Below are positions 32,533 through 40,719 of a DNA stretch of 64,000 nucleotides, in pieces. The notes under the pieces are model-generated. The model searched no databases and had not been told where the DNA came from. It saw only the letters and a program-made list of their open reading frames with translations. Position 1 is the first letter of the stretch, and the number at the start of each line of letters is the position of its first letter. The stretch is taken from the NCBI GenBank assembly GCA_019856515.1, contig CP082230.1, positions 930,001-994,000 on the forward strand, read 5' to 3'. The translations under genes were made by a program, and so were the position numbers. This DNA is from Prolixibacteraceae bacterium. Lineage in GTDB: Bacteria; Bacteroidota; Bacteroidia; Bacteroidales; Prolixibacteraceae.

Positions 32533-32568
32533 TTTGTTATTATTATTGATAGGAATTCGTTATTTTTG
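32533..32568 (+). promoter_or_regulatory. Weak promoter candidate for ferritin
   Basis: TATTTTTG (32561-32568) fits the -7 box perfectly and TTTG is at 32533-32536, but the 24-base spacer is longer than usual. The leader would be about 35 bases. Confidence 0.3.
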
Positions 32569-32609
32569 GAAGAATCTGTTTTAAAAATAATCGGTAACTG
32601 AATAAAATT

Positions 32610-33113
32610 ATGATTAAAGAAGCTGTTGCAAAGTCGATTAACGACCAAATCAATAAAGAGTATTACTCATCGTACTTATATTTATCAATGTCTGCTTTTT
32701 TTGAGTCAGAAGGACTAAAGGGGTTCGCTAACTGGATGCGTATTCAAGCAAAAGAGGAAGCAGATCATGCAGATAAATTTTTTGATTACTTGAATGACCG
32801 CGGCGGTCGTGTTATGTTAAGAGCTATCGACCAAGTTCCGACTGAATTTGGTAGTGTATTAGAAGTATTCGAACAAGTGCTTGAGCACGAAGAATTTGTT
32901 ACAGAATCTGTCAACAACATGATGGATATTGCAATAAAAGAAAATGATCACGCTACAAAAAGTTTTCTTCAATGGTTCGTTGACGAACAAGTAGAAGAAG
33001 AAGCAACTGTAGGTGATATCATCAATAATTTGAAACTTATCAAAGGAGATGGTCAAGGTATCCTAATGATGGACCGTGAGCTAGGTGCTAGATCTTACGT
33101 CAAAGCAGAATAG
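32610..33113 (+). CDS. ftnA: Ferritin (bacterial non-heme iron storage protein)
   Basis: This 167-residue protein is a ferritin of the FtnA type, which oxidises Fe(II) and stores iron in a 24-subunit shell in the cytosol. The four-helix ferroxidase pattern is plain: E17 in NKEYYSSYLYLSMSAFFESE, the E-x2-H pair in AKEEADHADKFFDYLNDRGG (about 49-54), E94 region in VLEHEEFVTESVNNMMDIAI, and WFVDEQVEEEATVGDIINNL (about 123-142). There is no heme-ligand methionine pattern typical of bacterioferritin. It follows the isocitrate dehydrogenase gene and precedes thiol peroxidase, consistent with iron and oxidative-stress handling. Confidence 0.95.
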   Translation: MIKEAVAKSINDQINKEYYSSYLYLSMSAFFESEGLKGFANWMRIQAKEEADHADKFFDYLNDRGGRVMLRAIDQVPTEFGSVLEVFEQVLEHEEFVTESVNNMMDIAIKENDHATKSFLQWFVDEQVEEEATVGDIINNLKLIKGDGQGILMMDRELGARSYVKAE

Positions 33114-33346
33114 ACAAACAATATCTATCATTTAGCTTAACATCAATGTCACTATAAACAACTTACGTCAAAGGATGCCTTTATGATTTATTTTCTTTTT
33201 ATTAAAAGATATTTTATCTAAAACATTTTCATTGGAATGATGTTTGTTCAGTAGGTGACATTGGTTGTTTTATCAATGGTCTCCAATATTAAAAAGATAT
33301 TTATTCTCTCTTATTAAGAGAGTCATTAATTAATTATACTGTGATT

Positions 33347-33847
33347 ATGAATAAGAATAATTCGTTAGTAACCTTTGCAGGAAACCCTGTAACACTAGTA
33401 GGAGACCAAGTTAAAGTTGGAGAAATAGCTCCTGACTTTACTGTGCTAAGAAATGATTTGACTCCAGCAAAACTTTCTGATTTCAAAGGAAAGAAAGTGG
33501 TTATTGCCGTTTATCCATCTATTGATACAGGAGTTTGTCAAGCCCAAAACCGTAAATTCAACGAAGAGGCAACGAAATTGGACAACACAGTTGTCTTGTC
33601 TATTTCTTGTGACCTTCCATTTGCTCAAGGACGCTTCTGTGCTGCAGAAGGGTTGAATAATATAGTAACTTTGTCAGACCATAAAGATGTTGATTTTGGA
33701 ACAAAATATGGTTTCTTAGTTGAAGAACTACGCTTGTTGGCTCGTGGTACTGTCGTCGTTAATGAAGAAGGAGTGATTACTTTTGTTGAGTATGTACCTG
33801 AAATTACAAATGAACCTAATTATGAGGCTGCAATAGAAGTCCTATAA
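33347..33847 (+). CDS. tpx: Thiol peroxidase
   Basis: This 166-residue enzyme reduces peroxides with electrons from thioredoxin. The start is set at the ATG at 33347; the GTG two codons upstream is less likely. The peroxidatic cysteine is C64 in YPSIDTGVCQAQNRKFNEEA and the resolving cysteine C97 in AQGRFCAAEGL, matching the C61/C95 spacing of E. coli Tpx; a further C87 matches the third E. coli cysteine. The opening VTFAGNPVTLVGDQVKVGE is also typical of Tpx. The protein is cytosolic by sequence, with no signal peptide. A small TPR-like gene follows at once. Confidence 0.95.
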   Translation: MNKNNSLVTFAGNPVTLVGDQVKVGEIAPDFTVLRNDLTPAKLSDFKGKKVVIAVYPSIDTGVCQAQNRKFNEEATKLDNTVVLSISCDLPFAQGRFCAAEGLNNIVTLSDHKDVDFGTKYGFLVEELRLLARGTVVVNEEGVITFVEYVPEITNEPNYEAAIEVL

Positions 33848-33892
33848 AGATTCATAGGGTTTCTCTAGTTGGCCCTATTATATGATCCCACT

Positions 33893-34156
33893 ATGGAAAT
33901 TGAAGAGATAAAAAAATGGAGTGAGCAAGGTCATTTAGAAGATGCTCTTGCTGTTATTCAGAAGTCTCCAGAAAAAGATATGTTAGTTTATCGTATGTTA
34001 GAAGGAGAGATTCTTTACAAACTTCAACGTTGGGGTGAAGCATTAAATCTATTTGAAGATATCTATGCACAACACAACAACAAGGAGGCAAAAGTGTATT
34101 GCCAAATGATTCAAAATATCTTGGGATTTTATAATCCAGATTTGTTAAACCCTTAA
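33893..34156 (+). CDS. Small TPR-like protein
   Basis: The ATG at 33893 gives 87 residues and is preferred to an in-frame TTG 24 bases upstream. The sequence contains two helical hairpins with TPR spacing (EEIKKWSEQGHLEDALAVIQ, then MLEGEILYKLQRWGEALNLF), so it likely binds a partner protein in the cytosol. It lies 45 bases after tpx, probably in the same transcript, and ends at a shared bidirectional terminator. The partner is unknown. Confidence 0.75.
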   Translation: MEIEEIKKWSEQGHLEDALAVIQKSPEKDMLVYRMLEGEILYKLQRWGEALNLFEDIYAQHNNKEAKVYCQMIQNILGFYNPDLLNP

Positions 34157-34166
34157 TAATAAAAAG

Positions 34167-34209
34167 AGAGCGGCAACCTATTTCAGATGGTTGCCGCTCT
34201 TTTATTTTA
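34167..34209. terminator. Bidirectional terminator between the TPR-like gene and hemN
   Basis: A perfect 12-base-pair GC-rich stem (34167-34178 with 34189-34200), A-rich on the left and T-rich on the right, placed between two convergent genes. Confidence 0.92.
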
Positions 34210-34232
34210 TGCTTATCGTATAACATTTAATC

Positions 34233-35597
34233 CTATATCGACTTACTAAATTTAACATCCTGTTCTGCTTTATCTTGCATTCGTATATCAAATACACTAC
34301 AAACATTTCTCAAGAACATTTTCCCAAGCTCAGGTGTCAATGCGAATCCTCTTGGATTACGAACAATAACCCCCTCCTCTTCCATCGCTTTTAGTTGTGT
34401 CAGCATTTGGAAGGTCATATAGTTTACTAGGTCATCATTAAAAGTCAGTTTTCCTTGACATGCAATATCAAGAATGGCTCTTTTTATCGTACGATCTTCA
34501 TGATTTAGAAAGTGTCCTTTAATAAAAGCCGGTTCGTTACTATTGATTTTGTTCTTATAAAACTCAATATTTTTCTCATTTTGCATATAAGCTCTACCTG
34601 CATCACTTATGGATGATGCACCTAAACCGATAATCATATCAGCCTCTGAAGTAGTATAACCCATAAAGTTACGATGAAGAGTACCTTGGTTACGAGCAAT
34701 ATTTAGTTTATCTGTTGGTTTAGAAAAGTGGTCCATTCCGATATCTTCAAACCCTATCTCCAAAAGAAGTCTTTTACCGATTTCATAAAGTTCTCTTTTC
34801 TCTTCCCCCGTTGGAATGTCTTCATCTGTAAAACCTCGTTGTCCTTTCTCCTTCCACGGCACATGTGCATAGGAGTAGAAAGCAATACGATCCGGATTTA
34901 GTACTCTTACTTTCTTAAGAGTATCTTCTACACTAGAAGCTTTCTGTTTTGGCAAACCGTAGATTAGGTCGAAGTTTACGGACTCGTAGCCAATCTCCCT
35001 AGCGTTGTTCACCACCTCATCAACCGTCTCATAAGTCTGAATACGATTGATTACTTTCTGTACTTCTGGGTCAAAATCTTGCACTCCAAGGCTCAAACGA
35101 CGAAAACCTAGATCAAATAGTGTTTGTAAATGCGCTTTAGAAGTATTATTCGGGTGTGCTTCAAAACTAAATTCATATTCAGCATGTTTTTCTCCAGAAT
35201 TGATAATGAAGGAAAGAAGACGCTGAAGAGAATCCGTTGAGAAAAAGGTTGGTGTACCACCACCTAAATGTAATTCTCGGATCACTGGACGATCCTCAAA
35301 CGTATCTAGATATGTTTGCCACTCTTTGAGTAATGCATCTACATATGGTGCTTCCAAGTCGTGATTTTTTGTGATATGCTTTGTACAGGCACAGTAAGTA
35401 CAAAGTTTTTCACAGTATGGAAGGTGAATATAGATCGCAATTCCTTTTGTTTTGTTGGTTTGATCAAATGTCTCCTTTACCACCTCAAACCATCGTTGAT
35501 GATCTGGCGTGTCTTTATCCCAATAAGGTACCGTAGGATAACTTGTATATCTTGGGATGGGAATATTGTATTTCGCCATCAATTGTGTAATACCCAT
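34233..35597 (-). CDS. hemN: Oxygen-independent coproporphyrinogen III oxidase (radical SAM)
   Basis: This 454-residue cytosolic enzyme makes protoporphyrinogen IX in heme synthesis without oxygen. The radical SAM cluster cysteines are C62, C66 and C69 with C71 adjacent, in LPYCEKLCTYCACTKHI, the spacing diagnostic of HemN. The opening KYNIPIPRYTSYPTVPYWDK, ELHLGGGTPTF and the C-terminal HemN domain (FMGYTTSEADMIIGLGASSI near 320, then the winged-helix part) are all typical, separating it from HemW. Length fits HemN (about 455). It implies heme synthesis under low oxygen. A good promoter match lies about 60 bases upstream. Confidence 0.95.
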   Translation of the reverse strand: MGITQLMAKYNIPIPRYTSYPTVPYWDKDTPDHQRWFEVVKETFDQTNKTKGIAIYIHLPYCEKLCTYCACTKHITKNHDLEAPYVDALLKEWQTYLDTFEDRPVIRELHLGGGTPTFFSTDSLQRLLSFIINSGEKHAEYEFSFEAHPNNTSKAHLQTLFDLGFRRLSLGVQDFDPEVQKVINRIQTYETVDEVVNNAREIGYESVNFDLIYGLPKQKASSVEDTLKKVRVLNPDRIAFYSYAHVPWKEKGQRGFTDEDIPTGEEKRELYEIGKRLLLEIGFEDIGMDHFSKPTDKLNIARNQGTLHRNFMGYTTSEADMIIGLGASSISDAGRAYMQNEKNIEFYKNKINSNEPAFIKGHFLNHEDRTIKRAILDIACQGKLTFNDDLVNYMTFQMLTQLKAMEEEGVIVRNPRGFALTPELGKMFLRNVCSVFDIRMQDKAEQDVKFSKSI

Positions 35598-35869
35598 CTG
35601 CTATATTGTTGAAATTATTGAACTAATGAGAAGTTCTCTCTCTCTCTCTCAAAGCAAAGATAACAAAGATGGGTATGTTGAGCAACATTAGAGGAGTAAT
35701 TGATCTTTTTTTGACGATTCTTATTAATAGATAATAATCTAATGATCACCCACTTCTGAATCTTCTTATAGTCTTACTATATATATTAACTCTATTTAAC
35801 ACCAAACTACCACCACAGTCAACTATATTCAAACATAATTATTTTGTCGAACAATTATTATTTTATTGT
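35598..35869. other. Divergent intergenic region with hemN promoter
   Basis: It contains a (TC)n-rich run at 35633-35652 next to the hemN promoter, and an AT-rich leader for the metzincin-type lipoprotein gene. No gene is seen. Confidence 0.6.
35655..35686 (-). promoter_or_regulatory. Bacteroidota promoter of hemN
   Basis: On the minus strand GTTG (35686-35683), a 20-base spacer and TATCTTTG (35662-35655) fit the consensus with one mismatch in the -33 box. Confidence 0.5.
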
Positions 35870-36940
35870 ATGAAAAAAATTGCATTAGCCCTAATCAGTG
35901 TTTTAGGGCTTATAGGCTGTAGTCACGAGGATGGGGTGGAGGATCAAAAAAACATTTATTATCCACCAAATTATGTACTCACATACGGTGAGAAGATGTT
36001 TACAGACTTTGAAAAGGATACCATTTTATATAGTGATAGTGCCAGAGGGTATAACTGTCATGAAATGTTGAGATATAAACCTCATGATGCCACACATTAT
36101 AGGTTATTCAATGCTGTTCCACATGATTTTCGAGATGTATCCATTTATTGCAAGGTGGACACAATCGAAAAGGAGTTCATGATTGCCCATTTTGATCTTG
36201 TCCCTCAACATCATTGCATGGTAGGCACCTATCCAGGATTGGACAAAAAAACCACTTTTACAACCATGAATGGACAAAGAATTGAATTAGGCCCTTTTCA
36301 TCAGGTAGAGACTGAACATGTAAGCTTTAGAGTTACTTGTCCTGATCCCCTATTTTTTATGCTTCAAAAAATAAGACAGGTGACTCGTATTAAGTTTTCT
36401 CGATATGGTAAAGGAAACTGGGGTGTATTAACACCGAGAGATGCTAGATATTACACTTTCGCTTTTACTAATATGGCCTACTTATACAGCTCTAAGCGAT
36501 TTGAGAAGGCATTTAAGAATTACGAAGGCAATCTGTATGATAACAATAAGAATCCTATTGATCGAAACAAGGTCTATGAAAGTATGATTAATAAGAAGCT
36601 TTTGAACTTAGGTGTGGTGACAGGAAGTGGGATTGGTGGACTTGGAGGGGGCGCTGCTTTTGGTGTTCGTAGCGAATACATTACAAAATATGCTGAGTCC
36701 AATAACAATTGGCCATTAGAAGTTTATGGACACGAATTCTCCCATACGATTGGTTTTGGACATAGTAGCAATTTGACATATGCAAATGAAAGTAAAGGTT
36801 TGGTTCCTATCTTACAAAAGGTTTACACAGAGATGTATGCTGATAAAGATCTACCATTTATTGGAGATCCATTTGCTGTAGAAGCCGATCCTTTTATTGA
36901 GAAAAAGAATAGTATCATTAATATAAACATGGAAATATAA
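35870..36940 (+). CDS. Lipoprotein zinc metallopeptidase of the metzincin type
   Basis: This 356-residue protein has a lipoprotein signal (ALISVLGLIGCSHED, cysteine 17), so it is tethered to a membrane after export. Residues 288-298 (HEFSHTIGFGH) give the metzincin zinc motif HExxHxxGxxH with H288, E289, H292 and H298; a glycine run GSGIGGLGGGAAFG lies about 40 residues before it. Downstream EMYAD (about 325) could supply the Met-turn, but this is not certain. The rest (two beta-rich parts, about 30-185) matches no family I recognise. It should be a surface or periplasmic endopeptidase. Its stop overlaps the ATG of the propeller lipoprotein gene (TAATG), so the pair probably acts together. 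Confidence 0.8.
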   Translation: MKKIALALISVLGLIGCSHEDGVEDQKNIYYPPNYVLTYGEKMFTDFEKDTILYSDSARGYNCHEMLRYKPHDATHYRLFNAVPHDFRDVSIYCKVDTIEKEFMIAHFDLVPQHHCMVGTYPGLDKKTTFTTMNGQRIELGPFHQVETEHVSFRVTCPDPLFFMLQKIRQVTRIKFSRYGKGNWGVLTPRDARYYTFAFTNMAYLYSSKRFEKAFKNYEGNLYDNNKNPIDRNKVYESMINKKLLNLGVVTGSGIGGLGGGAAFGVRSEYITKYAESNNNWPLEVYGHEFSHTIGFGHSSNLTYANESKGLVPILQKVYTEMYADKDLPFIGDPFAVEADPFIEKKNSIININMEI

Positions 36941-37920
36941 TGAAACACGTTATTTTTATTTTACCATTTCTATTATTCATAGCTTGTAAAAGTAAAGAAG
37001 AGGCTCCATATGACTTCAAAGAATATCACGCGCAGCAAGATTATCAATTTGAGTTTGACCATAGCTACAAGATGTTCTCAGAACCAACGAGCTACGATTT
37101 TGCTTCTTATTATTTATTTGAGAATAAAATGTTAATCGGAAATCGATCCAAGACGAATTTTGGAGTAGATATTCAAGAATACACTACAAAAAGACTAATC
37201 CATCATATCGACAGATGGGAAGGAGCTGAAGGGAAAGATAGTATCAATGCAGTCGTAAAAGATATGGCGATGAATGAGAAGTATATCTTTATTCTTCAAG
37301 AGAACTCTCAAGTTGAAGTTTTTGACACAAACAACTACGGACATATTACCACTATTGGAACTGGAAAATGGAACTATACCCGACAAGGATTAGTCGGTGG
37401 GAATGGACTATTATTAATAGAAAATCAACTATTTGTTAGAGATCGTGAGAAACTTTCGGTCTTCGATGTAAGCCAACTGGATAAAATGAAAGCTGGATCA
37501 TTAACCTCGATGGCTATTTCATCTACACTACCACAGAATAACTTTATTGTACAATTTATGAAATTTCATGATAGAATATATTTTACGGATGTGGCTAATA
37601 AAGCAATATATTCATTTGCTTATCATAAATATCATCAAGGAGACCAGATCCATATAGATAAGCGGATTTCACTAACAGTGGAAGCATACGGAATTTGCAC
37701 AATGAATCAAGATATTATCATCTCTTCTAAAGATCGCAAGTTCTACACCATTACTGATGCGAGTGGTTCTATCGAAAATTTTCCAATTGTTGGATATAGC
37801 AATAGAGATCTAGGACGTATATTTTGCAAGAATAATACTTTTTGGTTTTCTGACACTAGTCGTAATTATGTTGCAAGATGTAATATCAAATCAAGACAGA
37901 CTGAAGCAGTGTCCCAATAA
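36940..37920 (+). CDS. Beta-propeller lipoprotein coupled to the metzincin
   Basis: This 326-residue protein has a lipoprotein signal ending FIACKS (cysteine 16). The mature part shows repeating four-strand blocks typical of a six-bladed (TolB- or NHL-like) propeller: AMNEKYIFILQENSQVEVFD, LLIENQLFVRDREKLSVFDV, FMKFHDRIYFTDVANKAIYS, and CTMNQDIIISSKDRKFYTIT. Such lipoproteins occur widely in Bacteroidota with unknown ligands. It overlaps the metallopeptidase gene by one base, so the two are co-translated; a substrate-binding or scaffolding partner for the peptidase is a reasonable inference, not shown. Confidence 0.78.
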   Translation: MKHVIFILPFLLFIACKSKEEAPYDFKEYHAQQDYQFEFDHSYKMFSEPTSYDFASYYLFENKMLIGNRSKTNFGVDIQEYTTKRLIHHIDRWEGAEGKDSINAVVKDMAMNEKYIFILQENSQVEVFDTNNYGHITTIGTGKWNYTRQGLVGGNGLLLIENQLFVRDREKLSVFDVSQLDKMKAGSLTSMAISSTLPQNNFIVQFMKFHDRIYFTDVANKAIYSFAYHKYHQGDQIHIDKRISLTVEAYGICTMNQDIIISSKDRKFYTITDASGSIENFPIVGYSNRDLGRIFCKNNTFWFSDTSRNYVARCNIKSRQTEAVSQ

Positions 37921-37971
37921 CCGATGATACTACTTTTAATTATCCCCATTATTGTTACACAGTTAATATTG

Positions 37972-38739
37972 CTACAATAACTTAGTTAGCATATCTACAG
38001 TTCTATCAGCTGATTTTTGCTTGTTAAAGTAATAAGTCTCTTCCGCATTTTCATTGGCACTGTCACTTATGGATCTGAAAATTATAAATGGAGTATTAAA
38101 TTGCAAACAAACTTGGGCAATAGCAGCACTTTCCATATCGACAGCGTATGCATTATAAGCTTGAGAAAGTAACTTTTTCTTGTTGTTGTCTGCAATAAAC
38201 TGATCACCTGTAGCAATAGTGCCAAAATAACAGTTTTCTGTAGTAGAGAATTGACCTCTTGCTTTTTTCTCCAAAATTGGACAAGCTTTAATAAATAAAG
38301 GATGGTCTTTCTCTGTTACCACGTTCGGAGCAGCCCATACATTCAAATTACCATCTTGAAGTGTACCTAGATCATGTTGAATATATTGGGTTCCAATCAC
38401 TATATCCCCCGGAACCAACTTCTCGTCTATCGCTCCTGCTATTCCTGTAAAAAGAATATATTCAGGATGAAAATGATCAATCAACAATGTGGTCGTCATG
38501 GCAGCATTTACTTTTCCTACCCCACACTTTAATATTACAACTTTTTTATGGTTTATCAGTCCTTGAATAAATGCAATATTATGAATTAAAAGTGTATCAA
38601 TATTTTCCATCTTATTAGAAATCGCTTTAATTTCTTCAGGCATAGCTCCAACAATGGCAACTCTCCCCGACTCATATGATGGAGTACAAGAAAATATGAA
38701 GTAAAAAAATATGATAAGGAACAGACCGCCGTTTTTCAT
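37972..38739 (-). CDS. MTA/SAH nucleosidase, exported lipoprotein form
   Basis: This 255-residue protein is a 5'-methylthioadenosine/S-adenosylhomocysteine nucleosidase by motif: VAIVGAMPEEIKAI near residues 27-40 (catalytic glutamate), KCGVGKVNAAMTTTLLIDHF, FTGIAGAIDEKLVPGDIVIG, AVDMESAAIAQVC and FRSISDSAN (catalytic aspartate). Unlike the usual cytosolic enzyme it starts with a hydrophobic signal ending in IFSC (C18), so it is probably an exported, lipid-anchored nucleosidase. It may recover adenine from MTA, SAH or related nucleosides outside the cytoplasm. It is transcribed alone, convergent with the propeller lipoprotein and divergent from the metallophosphatase. Confidence 0.88.
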   Translation of the reverse strand: MKNGGLFLIIFFYFIFSCTPSYESGRVAIVGAMPEEIKAISNKMENIDTLLIHNIAFIQGLINHKKVVILKCGVGKVNAAMTTTLLIDHFHPEYILFTGIAGAIDEKLVPGDIVIGTQYIQHDLGTLQDGNLNVWAAPNVVTEKDHPLFIKACPILEKKARGQFSTTENCYFGTIATGDQFIADNNKKKLLSQAYNAYAVDMESAAIAQVCLQFNTPFIIFRSISDSANENAEETYYFNKQKSADRTVDMLTKLL

Positions 38740-39026
38740 TATAAATTAAGATCTAATTATTGATGATTTTAACAATTCTCTGTAAATTTAAGAAAACAAA
38801 CGGAGGGAATGACACTTTGTAAGTTTTCTTCTGATTAAATCTAATCAATTATTAAAAAACCATATTACACAATCAACCAGAATACCAAATAGTTACAACA
38901 AATATTTGTTTTTTTAATGAGTTAAAAACAAATATCACCTTTACATAAATCTATTTTACAACTGTTGGTTATTGGAAACTCTGACACTAGTAACATGTCA
39001 TAATCTATGAAAAAAACGACACGAAT

Positions 39027-40004
39027 ATGAGACCAAAACTTCTATTTTATTTTTTGATTTTTCACCTTACATGCCATGTCGCTACGGCAAAAAAAAGGTT
39101 ATTATTCCATGGAACTCATTTTAGAGTGGTTCAACTCACAGATATGCATCTTGACCGTAAACACCCAAGCTTAACGGACTACTTTTCACAGCTAAATCAA
39201 ATTATATATGAGAGTCAAGCTAATCTATTATTTCTAACAGGGGATATTGTCTGCTCTGCGGATGCCGAGGATGGATGGCTCATACTAAAGGAATGGTTAG
39301 ATAAGCTGAGTATCCCTTTTGCATTTGTTATGGGAAATCATGACCCTGAGAATCTTGAAAAATCAAAGATATATGAAATACTAAGTTCTAGCAGCAATGC
39401 TTATTGCTATTACTCTTATGAAAATAAAGCTGCCACCCCTTGTTACGCACTTCCAATTTATCATCAAGATAAAATTGTATGGAACCTTTGGGGCATAGAC
39501 AGTGGTAGCATTTCAGAAGACCCAAGTATTAAAGGCTATGATTGGGTGCGCTTTTCTACAATGGAGATATTAAACCAAAAATGGAAGTGCCATATCGCTT
39601 CTGAAGATGATCAATGTAATAATAATCTGATGTTTCTTCATATTCCAATGCCTGAATATGCAATGGCAACCAAAAGAAAATATAGAGATATAAAACCCAT
39701 AGGTACTCATAGAGAAAGAGTATGTGCACCACGAATCAACAGTGGACTATTTTATTACCTTTGGGAACATCAATTTAAAGGAGTGTTTGTTGGCCATGAT
39801 CACGACAATGACTATGTGGCTCAAATGTATGGAATACCATTAGTTTATGGTAGAAGAACAGGGAAGAATACCTGTTATGGAAAGATGAGAATGGGCGTTC
39901 GCGTCATAGAATTAAATATAGATTCATCTTACCGCACGTGGATCATTGACAGCAAATTAAAACATCACCATTTTGTTACACTTCCACATAAAAAAACAAA
40001 ATAA
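39027..40004 (+). CDS. Secreted calcineurin-like metallophosphatase
   Basis: This 325-residue protein has a signal peptide (1 to about 21, ending HVATA) and the five metal-ligand blocks of the calcineurin-like phosphoesterases in order: QLTDMHLD, LFLTGDIV, VMGNHDPEN, LHIPMPEY and GVFVGHDHDND. It is related to the PPN1/DevT-type extracellular phosphodiesterases of the family and acts in the periplasm or outside on a phosphoester that cannot be named from sequence. Its stop is 3 bases before the ATG of a small esterase gene, so the two form an operon. Confidence 0.88.
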   Translation: MRPKLLFYFLIFHLTCHVATAKKRLLFHGTHFRVVQLTDMHLDRKHPSLTDYFSQLNQIIYESQANLLFLTGDIVCSADAEDGWLILKEWLDKLSIPFAFVMGNHDPENLEKSKIYEILSSSSNAYCYYSYENKAATPCYALPIYHQDKIVWNLWGIDSGSISEDPSIKGYDWVRFSTMEILNQKWKCHIASEDDQCNNNLMFLHIPMPEYAMATKRKYRDIKPIGTHRERVCAPRINSGLFYYLWEHQFKGVFVGHDHDNDYVAQMYGIPLVYGRRTGKNTCYGKMRMGVRVIELNIDSSYRTWIIDSKLKHHHFVTLPHKKTK

Positions 40005-40007
40005 CTA

Positions 40008-40529
40008 ATGAGAATTCTATATTTACATGGACTTGGGTCTGATGGACTCATGAAAGGGAAACGTGATATTTTAGAGAAAAATCTAAAAAGTAGAAACATC
40101 TATTCACCTCTATTAGATTACTATCAAAATGAGATAGAAAACAAGATTGAGAGCATTTTTAGGAAAGACAACTACGATTTAATTATCGGTTCCTCAACAG
40201 GCGCTATGGTTGCTCATGCTCTTTCTGCACTTTATGGAACCAAAGCAATATTAATGAACCCTGCATTTTCTCATCCTATTGTTGATAAACTCATGCCTAA
40301 ACTAATTAGGTCTACAAGATTGGGAGATCATTGTATTTACGTTTTTGGTTCAGAAGATAATGTCGTACCGATAGAAGGGACACAAAGATTCTTATCAATT
40401 GATCACTTTCCTAAGGGAAGGAGTATGGTTATCGAAGGAATGGAACACCGTATTAGAGTTGAAGAGTTGAACCAGATATTCTCTTCCTCCCTAGTACAAT
40501 CATTTATTACAAAAGAGACCTTAACTTAA
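40008..40529 (+). CDS. Small alpha/beta hydrolase (YqiA-like esterase)
   Basis: This 173-residue cytosolic protein is a compact alpha/beta hydrolase: ILYLHGLGSDG at the oxyanion loop, the nucleophile S63 in GSSTGA (G-x-S-x-G), the acid in VFGSEDNVVP, and the histidine in GMEHRIRV. The size and motif spacing match the YqiA/UPF0227 esterase group. Substrates are short acyl esters in known members. It begins 3 bases after the metallophosphatase stop, so the phosphatase and esterase are co-transcribed, although one is exported and the other is not. Confidence 0.85.
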   Translation: MRILYLHGLGSDGLMKGKRDILEKNLKSRNIYSPLLDYYQNEIENKIESIFRKDNYDLIIGSSTGAMVAHALSALYGTKAILMNPAFSHPIVDKLMPKLIRSTRLGDHCIYVFGSEDNVVPIEGTQRFLSIDHFPKGRSMVIEGMEHRIRVEELNQIFSSSLVQSFITKETLT

Positions 40530-40719
40530 GAATATTTCTTTTGACATGTTCGCAATTATTTTAGCACTGAGAATATTATATACAATAAGCATCTCATCTT
40601 TAAATCATGCAAAGCAGTTCTTATTTTCATTGGAATAATCTGTAAGATATTGAACTATTATCTCACCTTAATTGTATTAGTTAGCAGAATAATGATTTTT
40701 ATTAACTAATATCTTGATT

